Positions 11,500-20,293 of a stretch of 64,000 nt of DNA are shown one piece after another. Under the pieces are notes generated by a model. It did not search any database and was not told where the DNA came from. It was given only the letters and a program-made list of their open reading frames with translations. Both the position numbers and the translations under genes were made by a program. The stretch's first letter is position 1, and every line of letters begins with the position of its first letter. Source of the DNA: Parafannyhessea umbonata (GTDB lineage: Bacteria > Actinomycetota > Coriobacteriia > Coriobacteriales > Atopobiaceae); the NCBI RefSeq assembly GCF_012844235.1, contig NZ_JABAGR010000009.1:1-64000 (forward strand), read 5' to 3'.

Positions 11500-12297
11500 C
11501 TACTCGTTCTCGACGAGCTGGATGTAGACGGCCGACAGCAGGGCGAAGACGTACGCCTGGATGATGGCGACCAGGATCTCGACCAGGTAGATGATGATCA
11601 GGAGCAGGATCCAGAACACGGAGACGGTCGCCTGGCCGAGCGCGACCGCAGAGAAGCCCTGAAGCAGCGGCTCGACGAACAGGGACGCCAGGATGGCGAA
11701 CGTGCCCATGACGACGTGTCCGGCGAACATGTTGCAGAACAGACGAATGGCGAGCGTGATCGGGCGGAGCAGGTTGGAGAAGAGCTCGATGACCCAGACC
11801 ATCGCGGCCATGGGGCCAGGCAGGCCCGCGGGCGCCATGCTCTTGAGGTAGCCGAGCACGCCCATGCGCTTGATGCCCACCGCGACGTAGTACACGAAGG
11901 AGCAGAGCGCGAGCGCCGCCGTGACGCCCATCGTGCCGGTGCCGGGGTGGCAGCCGGGGATGATGCCGACGATGTTGTTGAACAGGATGAAGAAGAACAC
12001 CGCGGCGATGAAGGGGAAGTGCTTCTTCCACTTGTCGCCCAGAAGGCTCACGCAGAGGTCGTCACGGGCGAACTCCACGAGGTACTCCATGCCGTTCACG
12101 AAGAATCCCTGCGGCACCAGGCTCGCGGACTGCTTCTTCTTGAACGAGAAGATGACGATCAGCAGGATGGCGATCGCGATGAGCATGAAGAAGATGTACT
12201 GCGTGAGCCCGACGGTCGTGTTGCCAACGATGGCCTCGGACATGAAGCTACTGACGAGCTCTTCCATCTCTTTGGACAAACTTGCTAGCGGGTTCAC
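11500..12297 (-). CDS. atpB: ATP synthase Fo subunit a
   Basis: Stator channel subunit. The 265-residue membrane protein has the essential Arg in LAIRLFCNMFAGH and the C-terminal helices ending in IIQAYVFALLSAVYIQL. The start is GTG, next to the TAG stop of the upstream small membrane gene (TAGTG), with GGAAGGAC in front. Confidence 0.96.
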   Translation of the reverse strand: MNPLASLSKEMEELVSSFMSEAIVGNTTVGLTQYIFFMLIAIAILLIVIFSFKKKQSASLVPQGFFVNGMEYLVEFARDDLCVSLLGDKWKKHFPFIAAVFFFILFNNIVGIIPGCHPGTGTMGVTAALALCSFVYYVAVGIKRMGVLGYLKSMAPAGLPGPMAAMVWVIELFSNLLRPITLAIRLFCNMFAGHVVMGTFAILASLFVEPLLQGFSAVALGQATVSVFWILLLIIIYLVEILVAIIQAYVFALLSAVYIQLVENE

Positions 12298-12614
12298 TAT
12301 TCGTCCTTCCCTCCAGGCGAGGCAGGTCCCTGCGCGGCCTTCCAGCCCTTAACTGACTCGATTCCCCAGAAACCGAGGAACACCACCACCGCGGAGCACC
12401 CAAACGAGAACGTGTAGTCCCTCATCAGTAGATGCGCCACGTAAATCGCTGCTGACAGAAACAGAAACGAGGCCATGGTACTGGCAAGCCCCGCCTCCAC
12501 GCTAACGCTATCCTTTGTACCCCGTTTGAGGGCCCGCTCAAACAGGACGCCGGATGGAATAGCACCAACCATTCCGCAGACGGCGCCCAATGCGATTGCG
12601 AGCGTCTGGTTCAT
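12297..12614 (-). CDS. Small membrane protein in the atpI position
   Basis: A 105-residue protein with about three predicted membrane segments (residues 4-25, 45-68, 72-92) and a polar Gly/Pro/Lys tail. It is the first gene of the ATP synthase operon, where AtpI usually lies; AtpI aids assembly of the c ring. The sequence itself is too diverged for me to call it AtpI by motif. The start at ATG 12614 follows GAGGTGCAC. Coupling to atpB (TAGTG) supports a role with Fo. Confidence 0.7.
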   Translation of the reverse strand: MNQTLAIALGAVCGMVGAIPSGVLFERALKRGTKDSVSVEAGLASTMASFLFLSAAIYVAHLLMRDYTFSFGCSAVVVFLGFWGIESVKGWKAAQGPASPGGKDE

Positions 12615-13012
12615 GTGCACCTCGATACGCCAGATAGGGTCAGCGACCAGTAGTTTAGGTTCGTTTTGGGGCAAAGTCCACAATCCCCGTTTTCAGACGC
12701 ATGATGCGCCCGACGCGCAAAATGGGACCAAGCGAGCGTTTTTGCAGCTCCGATGGCATTTTTGTCACAGCTCCCATTTTTGAACCAAGGTCAAAAAATG
12801 CTACGAAACCTACACTTTACTCTGCCCCCACGTTAGGTGTATGCGTGGCGCATGCGCCTGCCGCACGCGGGGGGGGCAAAGCGCGTCTGGCGAGAAGAGC
12901 GCCGGGCGAGAAGGGCGCGCGCACCTTTGGCGCATGGCCCTTCTCGCCCGCGTTGCGTGCCGTGCCAAGGCGGCCGGACGCCCGGTTCTGCCGGACGCCC
13001 GGAGCCGCCTGG
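12615..13012. promoter_or_regulatory. 398-bp intergenic region with atp operon leader
   Basis: No gene is visible. The part near the atp operon (12660-12810) is richer in A+T than its surroundings and should hold the operon promoter, but I see no convincing -10/-35 pair. It contains a direct repeat of CAGCTCC and CATTTTTG blocks (TTTTTG at 12740-12744, 12760-12764, 12778-12782, and CAAAAAATG at 12792-12800 in reverse). The part near upp (12840-13012) is GC-rich, with two copies of a CGGGCGTCCGG-like block and a large palindrome (listed separately). Confidence 0.5.
12904..12949. repeat. 13-bp inverted repeat downstream of upp
   Basis: GGGCGAGAAGGGC (12904-12916) and its exact reverse complement (12937-12949) flank a 20-nt loop. 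There is no T-run on the minus side, so it is not a classical terminator, though it lies downstream of upp. Both arms contain the motif GGCGAGAAG that recurs through the window. Confidence 0.7.
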
Positions 13013-13654
13013 CTACTTCGTGCCGTAGATGCGGTCGCCGGCGTCGCCGAGGCCCGGCAGGATGTAGGCGTTCTCGTTCAGCTGACGGTCGAGCGCGCAG
13101 GTGTACAGGCGGACGTCGGGGTCGAAGTCCAGGACGGCCTTCACGCCCTCCGGCGCGGAGACGAGCGTGAGGCAGCGGATGTCCTTAACGCCGGCGTCGC
13201 GCAGGAACTTGATGGCCGCGGTGAGCGACCCGCCGGTCGCGAGCATCGGGTCGACGACGAGGCAGGTGCGGTCCTCGATCGCGGGCGGGAACTTGCAGTA
13301 GTACTGGTGCGGCTCGTGCGTCTGCGGGTCGCGGTACATGCCCACGTGGCCTACGCGCGCGGACGGCACGAGGGTCAGGATGCCGTCGACCATGCCAAGG
13401 CCGGCGCGCAGGATGGGGATGATCGCGATCTTCTTCCCGGCGATCCGCTTGCACGTGGTCTTCTCGAGCGGGGTCTCGACCTCGACGTCCTCGAGCGGGA
13501 GGTCGCGCATGGCCTCGTAGCCCTCGAAGACGGCCAGCTCGGTCACGAGCTCGCGGAAGTCCTTCGTGGAGGTGTTCTTGTCCCTCAGGATGTGCAGCTT
13601 GTGCTGCACGAGGGGGTGGTCGATTATCTGGAAGCGCTTCTCGTCAAACTCCAT
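13013..13654 (-). CDS. upp: Uracil phosphoribosyltransferase
   Basis: Pyrimidine salvage: uracil plus PRPP to UMP. The 213-residue protein has the PRPP loop [13 protein letters not shown] and the C-terminal uracil-binding [27 protein letters not shown] lies 8 nt before the ATG. It is 109 nt downstream of glyA on the same strand, with a GC-rich palindrome in the gap. Confidence 0.96.
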   Translation of the reverse strand: MEFDEKRFQIIDHPLVQHKLHILRDKNTSTKDFRELVTELAVFEGYEAMRDLPLEDVEVETPLEKTTCKRIAGKKIAIIPILRAGLGMVDGILTLVPSARVGHVGMYRDPQTHEPHQYYCKFPPAIEDRTCLVVDPMLATGGSLTAAIKFLRDAGVKDIRCLTLVSAPEGVKAVLDFDPDVRLYTCALDRQLNENAYILPGLGDAGDRIYGTK

Positions 13655-13763
13655 GCGTGAGTCCTCCCGACTGGGGCGCCGCGGCGCCCTGGCCCGTGCC
13701 CGCAGGCCGGCCCGATTGCCATATGCCAAGAGCATAGTAGCGCATCTGCCGCGCGCGCTGGCG

Positions 13764-15026
13764 CTACGCGAGCTCCGGATAGAGCGGATGACGCGCGAGC
13801 ATCTGGGAGACCTCGGCCTTGACGTCGTCGATCTTGAAGCCCTCGTCGTTCTGGAGCGCAAACACGGTCTTGCCGATGAGCTGGCCGACCCTCTCGCACT
13901 CCTCCTCAGAAAAGCCGCGCGTCGTGATGGCGGCGGACCCCACGCGGATGCCGCTCGTGACGAACGGCGAGCGCTTCTCGCCGGGGATGGTGTTCTTGTT
14001 GACGGTGATGCCGACGCGCTCGAGCGCCTGCTCCGCGTCGCGGCCGGTGATGTCCTTCGCGGGCGTGAGGTCCACGAGCAGCAGGTGGTTGTCCGTGCCG
14101 CCCGTCACGAGGCGCAGGCCCTTGGACTGCATGCCGCGGCCGAGTGCCTTCGCGTTCTTGCAGACGTTGTCGATGTAGGTGGCGAACTCCGGCTTGAGCG
14201 CCTCGCCAAACGCGACGGCCTTGCCGGCGATGACGTGCTCGAGGGGTCCGCCCTGCGAGCCGGGGAACACGGCGGAGTTCAGGCGCTTGGTGTAGTCCGG
14301 GTTGTTCCACAGGATGATGCCGCCGCGCGTGCCGCGCAGGGTCTTGTGCGTGGTGGACGTGACGACGTCCGCGTACGGCACCGGGCTGGGGTGCGCGCCC
14401 GTCGCGACGAGGCCGGCGATGTGCGCCATGTCGACCATGAGCGCCGCGCCGTTGTCGTGCGCGATCTGGGCGAAGCGCTCGAAGTCGATCACGCGGGGGT
14501 AGGCGCTGGCACCCGCTATGATCAGCGTGGGGTGGCACTTCTCGGCCTTCGCGGCGACGTCGTCGTAGTCGATGCGCTCCGTCTTGGGATCGAGCCCGTA
14601 CGAGACGACCTCGTGCAGCTTGCCGGAGTAGTTTGCCTTGGAGCCGTGCGTGAGGTGGCCGCCGTTGGAGAGGTCCATGCCCATGATGGTGTCGCCGGGC
14701 TTGGCGAACACGGACTCGGCCGCGTAGTTGGCCTGCGCGCCGGAGTGCGGCTGCACGTTGGCGAACTCGCTGCCGAACAGGCGCTTGACGCGCTCGATGG
14801 CCAGGTTCTCGACCTTGTCGACCGCCCAGCAGCCGCCGTAGTAGCGCTTGCCGGGAAGGCCCTCGGCGTACTTGTTGGTGAGCGGCGAGCCGACGGCCTC
14901 CATCACGGCGGTCGAGACGAAGTTCTCGGACGCGATGAGCTCGATTGAGTCGCGCTGGCGCTGGAGCTCGTCGTCCACGCAGGCCGCGACCTCGGGGTCC
15001 TCTTGCCTCAGGTGCTCAAGGTACAT
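13764..15026 (-). CDS. glyA: Serine hydroxymethyltransferase
   Basis: PLP enzyme that interconverts serine and glycine and loads one-carbon units on tetrahydrofolate. The 420-residue length is normal; the PLP lysine lies in [14 protein letters not shown], and [11 protein letters not shown] and [13 protein letters not shown] are family hallmarks. GGAGG precedes the ATG. The 145-nt gap upstream, after rpiB, holds a stem-loop (15069-15092) in the probable leader. Confidence 0.97.
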   Translation of the reverse strand: MYLEHLRQEDPEVAACVDDELQRQRDSIELIASENFVSTAVMEAVGSPLTNKYAEGLPGKRYYGGCWAVDKVENLAIERVKRLFGSEFANVQPHSGAQANYAAESVFAKPGDTIMGMDLSNGGHLTHGSKANYSGKLHEVVSYGLDPKTERIDYDDVAAKAEKCHPTLIIAGASAYPRVIDFERFAQIAHDNGAALMVDMAHIAGLVATGAHPSPVPYADVVTSTTHKTLRGTRGGIILWNNPDYTKRLNSAVFPGSQGGPLEHVIAGKAVAFGEALKPEFATYIDNVCKNAKALGRGMQSKGLRLVTGGTDNHLLLVDLTPAKDITGRDAEQALERVGITVNKNTIPGEKRSPFVTSGIRVGSAAITTRGFSEEECERVGQLIGKTVFALQNDEGFKIDDVKAEVSQMLARHPLYPELA

Positions 15027-15171
15027 GCTTGGTTACCTCCACGTCTGGTTGCCGTACGGTTGCCGGTGCGGGCGCCGCGCCTTCGGGCGCCCAAGAACTG
15101 TATACGCCCTTAAGAGTTGGGCGACCGGCCGCAGTCGATCGCCCTCCACGCAGATTTAACCTTGCCGGCGC

Positions 15172-15633
15172 CTAGCACTCCACCCCGCCGAAGTCGGGGT
15201 CGTCCTCGCGCATGATCTTCTGGACGCGCCCGGCGTGCCGGCCGCCACCAAACTCGGTCGTGAGGAACTCGTCCACGATGGCCTTGTTGACGTCGAACGG
15301 CGTGAAGCGGCCGGACATGCACACGACGTTGCCGTCGTTGTGCTCGCGGAAGAGGTGCGCGAACAGCGGCGACTGGATGACGGCCGCGCGCACGCCGGCC
15401 ACCTTGTCCGCCGTGAGCGCCATGCCGATGCCGGTGCCGCAGATGAGCACGCCACGGTCGGCCTTGCCGGCGGCGACGCAGCGGGCCACCTTGTCCGCAA
15501 AGTCGGGGTAGTCCACGCGGTCCGCGCTCTGCGGGCCAAAGTCGATCACCTCGTGGCCAAGGCCCTTGAGATACTCGACCATCGCGGGCTTCTGGCAGAA
15601 ACCGGCGTGGTCGGATGCGATTGCGATCTTCAT
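15172..15633 (-). CDS. rpiB: Ribose 5-phosphate isomerase B
   Basis: Interconverts ribose 5-phosphate and ribulose 5-phosphate in the pentose phosphate pathway. The 153-residue protein has ASDHAGF at the N-terminus, the CGTGIGMA anion hole and CMSGRFTPF-type residues of the RpiB/LacAB family. GAAGGAG precedes the ATG. Together with the transketolase at the right end of the window it serves the non-oxidative pathway. Confidence 0.94.
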   Translation of the reverse strand: MKIAIASDHAGFCQKPAMVEYLKGLGHEVIDFGPQSADRVDYPDFADKVARCVAAGKADRGVLICGTGIGMALTADKVAGVRAAVIQSPLFAHLFREHNDGNVVCMSGRFTPFDVNKAIVDEFLTTEFGGGRHAGRVQKIMREDDPDFGGVEC

Positions 15634-15765
15634 GCATGCTCCTTCTGGTATGGGCGTCCTCTGTCACCACCACGATAGCGCATGGCGACGCGGGCGTGGC
15701 GCGGGCTCGGCAGATCGCCATGGTTCCCACGGGCCGCGCGCGACCGACGAGCGCGGCCAGCCCGC

Positions 15766-17343
15766 CTAGCCGCGGGCGCACTCCATGACGTCCGCAGCGG
15801 GAATGGCCCCCTCGCGATACACCACGGGCTCCTCCCCCGTGCAGCCCACGATGGTGGACGCGACGGCGATGGGCGCGGGGCCCGCGTCGAACGTGAGGTC
15901 CGCCTCGCGCACGATGCGCTCCTCCAGGCCGGAGCCGCTCGTGGCCGCGGCCTCGCCGTGCGTGTTCGCGCTCGTGATGGCAAGCGGGCAGCCCACGTGC
16001 CGCGCGAGCGCGCGCACGAGGTTTGAATTCGGCAGGCGCAGCGCGATCGTGCCGTCCGCCGTGCGCACGTACTCCGCGGGGACGGCGGCGCTCGCCCTCA
16101 CCACTAGCGTGAGGGCGCCCGGCCACCAGCGCTGGGCCAGGCGGTACGCCCACGCCGGCACGTCGCGCCCAAAGCGGTCGAGGTCCTCCGCGTCCGCCAC
16201 GAGCCACGGCAGCGTCTGGGCAAGGTCGCGGTGCTTGATGGCAAACGTGCGCGCGTGACCGGGGTTGTGGGGCGTCGCCGCGCAGCCGATGCCGTACACG
16301 GAGTCCGTGGGGACCACGACCACGCCCCCGGCGAGAAGAACGTTGCCCCCGCGCCTGACGGCCGCGGCGTCCGGCGCGGCCTGGTCCACCTCGACCACCT
16401 TCTCGCGCAGCTCGAGCGCGCGCTCCACCTGGGCGTCCACCGTGGCCGCGAGGTCTCCCTCGCGCACGGCCACCAGCACGCGCGGCCGGCGCGTGAGGTC
16501 CTGACGCACCTCGACCGATGCCCAGCCGCCCTGCCGCCGGCAGAGCTCCGCCGCGTCGCCCACGTTCGTCTCGAACAGCTCCACGCACATCATGCCGCCG
16601 GGGCGCAGCGCCGTGGGCGCAAGCCCAAGCAGCCGCCGGAACACGTCCAGCCCGTCCGGGCCGCCGTCCAGCGCCAGGTGCGGCTCGTGCGCCTCCACCT
16701 CCGCGGGCAGCGTGGGCACCACGTCGGAGGGGATGTACGGCGGGTTCGAGACCAGCACGTCAAGGGCGCCCATGTACGAGGGGTCCACCCCATCGGCCAA
16801 ATCGCAGCGGACGACGTCGATTGCACCGTCCAGCCCCAGCGCGTCGCGGTTGCGCTCCGCGAGCGACACCGCCTTCGGCGATATGTCCGTCGCCACCACG
16901 TGCGTGCCGCGCCGCTCGCTCGCGATGGAGCACGCGATGCAGCCCGTGCCGGTTCCCACCTCGAGCACGCGCGCTTCTCGCCCGCAGGCGCGCGCCGCGT
17001 CCACGCCCTCGAGCGCGGCGTCCACCAGGACCTCCGTCTCGGGCCGCGGTATGAGCACGCCCTCCTCGCACTGCAACACGATGTGGCGAAACGGCATCTC
17101 GCCGGTTATGTACTGCAGCGGGGCGCCCGAGGCGCGGCGCACGACGGCGTCGTGCATGCGGCGCAGCTCATCCGGCGTGAGCGGCCGGTCGAAGCTCGTG
17201 TATATCTGCACGCGCGAGAGCCCCGTGACAGAGCCCAGCATCCACTCCGCGGACAGGCGCGGGCGCTCGTCGCCCTTGCGGCCCAGGTAGCCAATGGTCC
17301 AGTCCAGCATGCGTTGTATGGTCCAGGTCTCCTGCTCCGCCAT
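15766..17343 (-). CDS. Fusion: release-factor glutamine methyltransferase (PrmC) and threonylcarbamoyl-AMP synthase (TsaC)
   Basis: The 525-residue protein has two enzymes in one frame. Residues about 1-290 are PrmC/HemK: SAM loop EVGTGTG (128-134) and the catalytic NPPY (200-203), which methylates the GGQ glutamine of release factors. Residues about 325-525 are TsaC/YwlC: PTDSVYG (345-351), KHRD, WPGALTLVV and SANTHGEA, the enzyme that makes threonylcarbamoyl-AMP for t6A37 of tRNA. A short Ala-rich linker joins them. The gene lies downstream of prfA, the PrmC substrate. Start at ATG 17343 after GAGGGTGCCG. Confidence 0.93.
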   Translation of the reverse strand: MAEQETWTIQRMLDWTIGYLGRKGDERPRLSAEWMLGSVTGLSRVQIYTSFDRPLTPDELRRMHDAVVRRASGAPLQYITGEMPFRHIVLQCEEGVLIPRPETEVLVDAALEGVDAARACGREARVLEVGTGTGCIACSIASERRGTHVVATDISPKAVSLAERNRDALGLDGAIDVVRCDLADGVDPSYMGALDVLVSNPPYIPSDVVPTLPAEVEAHEPHLALDGGPDGLDVFRRLLGLAPTALRPGGMMCVELFETNVGDAAELCRRQGGWASVEVRQDLTRRPRVLVAVREGDLAATVDAQVERALELREKVVEVDQAAPDAAAVRRGGNVLLAGGVVVVPTDSVYGIGCAATPHNPGHARTFAIKHRDLAQTLPWLVADAEDLDRFGRDVPAWAYRLAQRWWPGALTLVVRASAAVPAEYVRTADGTIALRLPNSNLVRALARHVGCPLAITSANTHGEAAATSGSGLEERIVREADLTFDAGPAPIAVASTIVGCTGEEPVVYREGAIPAADVMECARG

Positions 17344-17413
17344 CGGCACCCTCGCAATCGCGCCGCCGGGAAGGCCCCGCGGCAATCCGTCTTGTACCGC
17401 GCCATTCTACGGC

Positions 17414-17446
17414 AAAGCGCGGGCCCGCCCGCTGCGGACCCGCGCT
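17414..17446 (-). terminator. Probable terminator between prfA and the prmC-tsaC fusion
   Basis: An 11-bp GC stem with a G-T pair (AGCGCGGGTCC with GGGCCCGCGCT on the minus strand, 9-nt loop) is followed by only two or three T. It lies 108 nt past the prfA stop and 70 nt before the fusion gene. It may give partial termination. Confidence 0.5.
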
Positions 17447-17553
17447 CGCATGCGCATTGTGTGAACGGCGTAAAGGCAGGTGCAAGGCACGCAAATGCGC
17501 CCGTGCGCCCTAGGTGCGGCCCAAAGGCAGCCGCAAGGGTGGCGAGAAGGTCG

Positions 17554-18618
17554 TCACACCGACTGCGCGAGCTTCTCGGCACGCTCGGCCGCCGCGAGCG
17601 CCTCGATCACCTCGGACAGCTTGTCGCCCTGCAGCACGCCGGTGTACGTGCTGTTGAAGCCGATGCGGTGGTCCGTCACGCGGTCCTGCGGCTGGTTGTA
17701 CGTGCGGATCTTCTCGGAGCGGTTGCCGTGGCCGATCTGGCTCATGCGCTCCGCGCCCTGCTCGGCCTGCTGCTTCTCGAGCTCCATCTGGTACAGGCGC
17801 GCGCGGAGCATCTCCATGCACACGGCGCGGTTCTGGATCTGGGAGCGCTGGTCCTGCGACTGCACCACGGTGTTCGTGGGCAGGTGGGTGATGCGCACGG
17901 CGGAGTACGTGGTGTTCACGCCCTGGCCGCCGGGGCCGGACGCGCAGTAGGTGTCGATGCGCAGGTCCTCGTCCTTGATCTCGATGTCGATGTCCTCGGC
18001 CTCGGGCAGCACCGCCACGGTCGCGGTCGAGGTCTGGATGCGGCCCTGGCTCTCGGTCTTCGGGATGCGCTGCACGCGGTGCACGCCGCTCTCGAACTTC
18101 ATGACGGAGTAGACCTTCTCGCCCGTGACCTTGAACTCGATGGTCTTGAAGCCGCCGGCCTCACCGGGGCTCGAGCTCAGCACCTCGATCTTCCAGCCGC
18201 GGCTCTGGGCGAAGCGCTCGTACATGCTGTACAGGTCGCCCGCGAAGATCGCGGCCTCGTCGCCGCCCACGCCGGCGCGGATCTCGACGATGGTGTTCTT
18301 GTCGTCGTTGGGGTCCGCCGGAATCAGCAGGTACTTGATCTCCTCCTCCAGGCCGGGGATCTTCTCCTCGTTGGCGGCGATGTCCTCCTGCAGCATCTCC
18401 TTCTCGTCGGCGTCGGCCTCGCGCAGCATCTCCTTCGCGGCCTCGATGTCGTCGAGCGCCTGCAGGTACTCCTTCGCCTTCGCCACGAGCTCGGCCTGGC
18501 TCGCGTGCTCCTTCGCGACGCGCGCGTACTCCTTGGGGTCGCTCACGACGGAGGGGTCCATCATCTTCTTCTCGAGCTCCGCGTACGCCGCGATGAGCCT
18601 CTCTAGCTTGTCTCTCAT
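17554..18618 (-). CDS. prfA: Peptide chain release factor 1
   Basis: Recognises UAA and UAG stop codons and triggers peptide release. The 354-residue protein carries the GGQ motif ([12 protein letters not shown]) and the RF1-type tripeptide PKT in [18 protein letters not shown] precedes the ATG. The next gene downstream holds its methyltransferase. Confidence 0.97.
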   Translation of the reverse strand: MRDKLERLIAAYAELEKKMMDPSVVSDPKEYARVAKEHASQAELVAKAKEYLQALDDIEAAKEMLREADADEKEMLQEDIAANEEKIPGLEEEIKYLLIPADPNDDKNTIVEIRAGVGGDEAAIFAGDLYSMYERFAQSRGWKIEVLSSSPGEAGGFKTIEFKVTGEKVYSVMKFESGVHRVQRIPKTESQGRIQTSTATVAVLPEAEDIDIEIKDEDLRIDTYCASGPGGQGVNTTYSAVRITHLPTNTVVQSQDQRSQIQNRAVCMEMLRARLYQMELEKQQAEQGAERMSQIGHGNRSEKIRTYNQPQDRVTDHRIGFNSTYTGVLQGDKLSEVIEALAAAERAEKLAQSV

Positions 18619-18904
18619 TTCCCTCTCCTTCAGGATGCCACGGCGCTTGCGCGGTGACGCGGCGGAAGTGTTCAGCCAATTGAGGATACCACCTCAGCGC
18701 GTTTCGTATTCACGCAGGCCGGCGCCGCACAGCCCGTCCACGATGCGCGCGGCCGCCCTGCCCCGCCACGCGCGGCCGGGTCGCGCGGGCAGATGTGGCC
18801 ACCCCGTGCGCGACGGCGCGGCGGCGCCGCGGCCATAGGACCGTCGCATGAAACTGTGAGAAACTGTTCGCGCACGGCCGCGCAAGGGAGGGAGCCCCAA
18901 GCCC

Positions 18905-20293
18905 ATGCAAGACGACAGCAAGAAGGCGTCGCCCACGCCAGGCGACGCGCGCCACACGCAGGGCCGCCCCTCCCCCGCGGAGGTCGACGGCCGGGACCGG
19001 ACCGCCACGCAGCCAGTGCCCGCGCCAAGCGCCGCGCCCGCGAAGGCCGTGCCGGACGGCACCGCGCCTGACGCCGCCGCACCGGACGGCGCCGCGACGC
19101 CGCTCGCGCGCAGGGCGCGCGCCTGGGCGAGAAGTGCGGGCCGTGCGGTGCGGAACCACCGTGCGGCTACGGCGGCGGTCCTTCTCGCCGTGGCGCTGTG
19201 CGTCGCCGCGGCCGTGGCCGCGGGACTTGGCCTGGTAGGCGGCCCGGACGACGCGCGCGTGGAGCGCGACGCCGTGGCGCACGCCCCCGCGCCGGACTGG
19301 AGCGCCGGCGCGTTCGACGTGGCGGAGGACCTGGTTGCCACCGGCGCGAAGGTGCGCGGGCGGAGCTCCGTCGCCGGCAAGCTCGTCGTGGCGGCGGACG
19401 TGACGTTCCAGAGCGGGCGCGTGCGCGCGACGGCGCCCGCGAGCCTCACGTACGAGCGCGGCGCAAGCGGCTCGTGGCGGCTGGACGTGTGCCGGCTGGA
19501 CGGCGCGGCCTCGTTTGCGGCGACGGGCGGCGTGTCCCGCGCGCGCATCCGCGCGGGCGTGGGCGCGATCCTGGCAAAGGCGGACTCGTCTGCGGGCGGC
19601 GGCAAGAAAAGCCTTGTCACGCTGTACCAAAACGCGGACGTCACCATAAAAAAGTCGACCTTCGACCGCAGGGGCCAGCGGCAGGACGTGCGCATTCGCC
19701 TGGTGAGCCGGCACGGCTACCAGGCGCTGGAGTGCGACGTGGACGCGAGCTTCTCGTTCGCGGCCGCAAGCGGCTCGTGGGAACTGCACAAGGCAAGCGC
19801 AAGCAAGGGCGCCCGGCGCGCGAGCCTTTCGCCCGTGGTGGGCACGTGGACGGGCACGTTCCAGAGCCAGGACGCCTCTGGCTCAAAATGCTTTGGCGCG
19901 CAGGGACGCACGCTCTCCATCACGATCGACACGCTGTCAGACGACTCGCGCCGCATGACCGGCACGCTTGACTGCGTCGCGCACTACCACGCCGCGCCGG
20001 AGCGGGACGTGGACGCAAGCGACGGCGACGAGTCCGTGCGCGGCGTCACGTTCGAGGGCGAGCGGCTTGACCCGGCGGACGACCCCACGGACAGCACGTA
20101 CGCGTTCGAGCTCACGACGCCGCAGGACGCGCGCGGCGCGATCACCGTGATCGTGGGCTTTGGCTCGGCCGACGATCAGGACCGCGCCGTCGCGCGCGTC
20201 ACGTGCAGCCACACGTCGAAGGAGTCGTTCCTGCTCATACCGTATGACGCGACGGCCACGTACACGGACGCGTTCACGCTCCAGCGCTCCTAG
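18905..20293 (+). CDS. Membrane-anchored extracytoplasmic protein of unknown function
   Basis: A 462-residue protein. Residues 1-85 are a disordered Pro/Ala/Asp-rich cytoplasmic tail ending in a cluster of Arg, 88-112 are a single membrane helix, and the remainder is a Ser/Gly/Asp-rich, mostly beta extracytoplasmic part. That part has two similar stretches (about 140-215 and 225-290) and a third section starting VVGTWTGTFQS, like lipocalin-type beta barrels. No catalytic motif is visible. GGGAGGG lies about 12 nt before the ATG. It converges on the FAD oxidoreductase gene, with a 4-nt overlap of the two stops. I do not recognise the family. Confidence 0.75.
   Translation: MQDDSKKASPTPGDARHTQGRPSPAEVDGRDRTATQPVPAPSAAPAKAVPDGTAPDAAAPDGAATPLARRARAWARSAGRAVRNHRAATAAVLLAVALCVAAAVAAGLGLVGGPDDARVERDAVAHAPAPDWSAGAFDVAEDLVATGAKVRGRSSVAGKLVVAADVTFQSGRVRATAPASLTYERGASGSWRLDVCRLDGAASFAATGGVSRARIRAGVGAILAKADSSAGGGKKSLVTLYQNADVTIKKSTFDRRGQRQDVRIRLVSRHGYQALECDVDASFSFAAASGSWELHKASASKGARRASLSPVVGTWTGTFQSQDASGSKCFGAQGRTLSITIDTLSDDSRRMTGTLDCVAHYHAAPERDVDASDGDESVRGVTFEGERLDPADDPTDSTYAFELTTPQDARGAITVIVGFGSADDQDRAVARVTCSHTSKESFLLIPYDATATYTDAFTLQRS

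Noticed and set aside
15069-15092. glyA leader stem-loop as a glycine or other riboswitch
   Set aside because: Only one simple GC hairpin is visible, without the conserved core of any riboswitch I can recognise.
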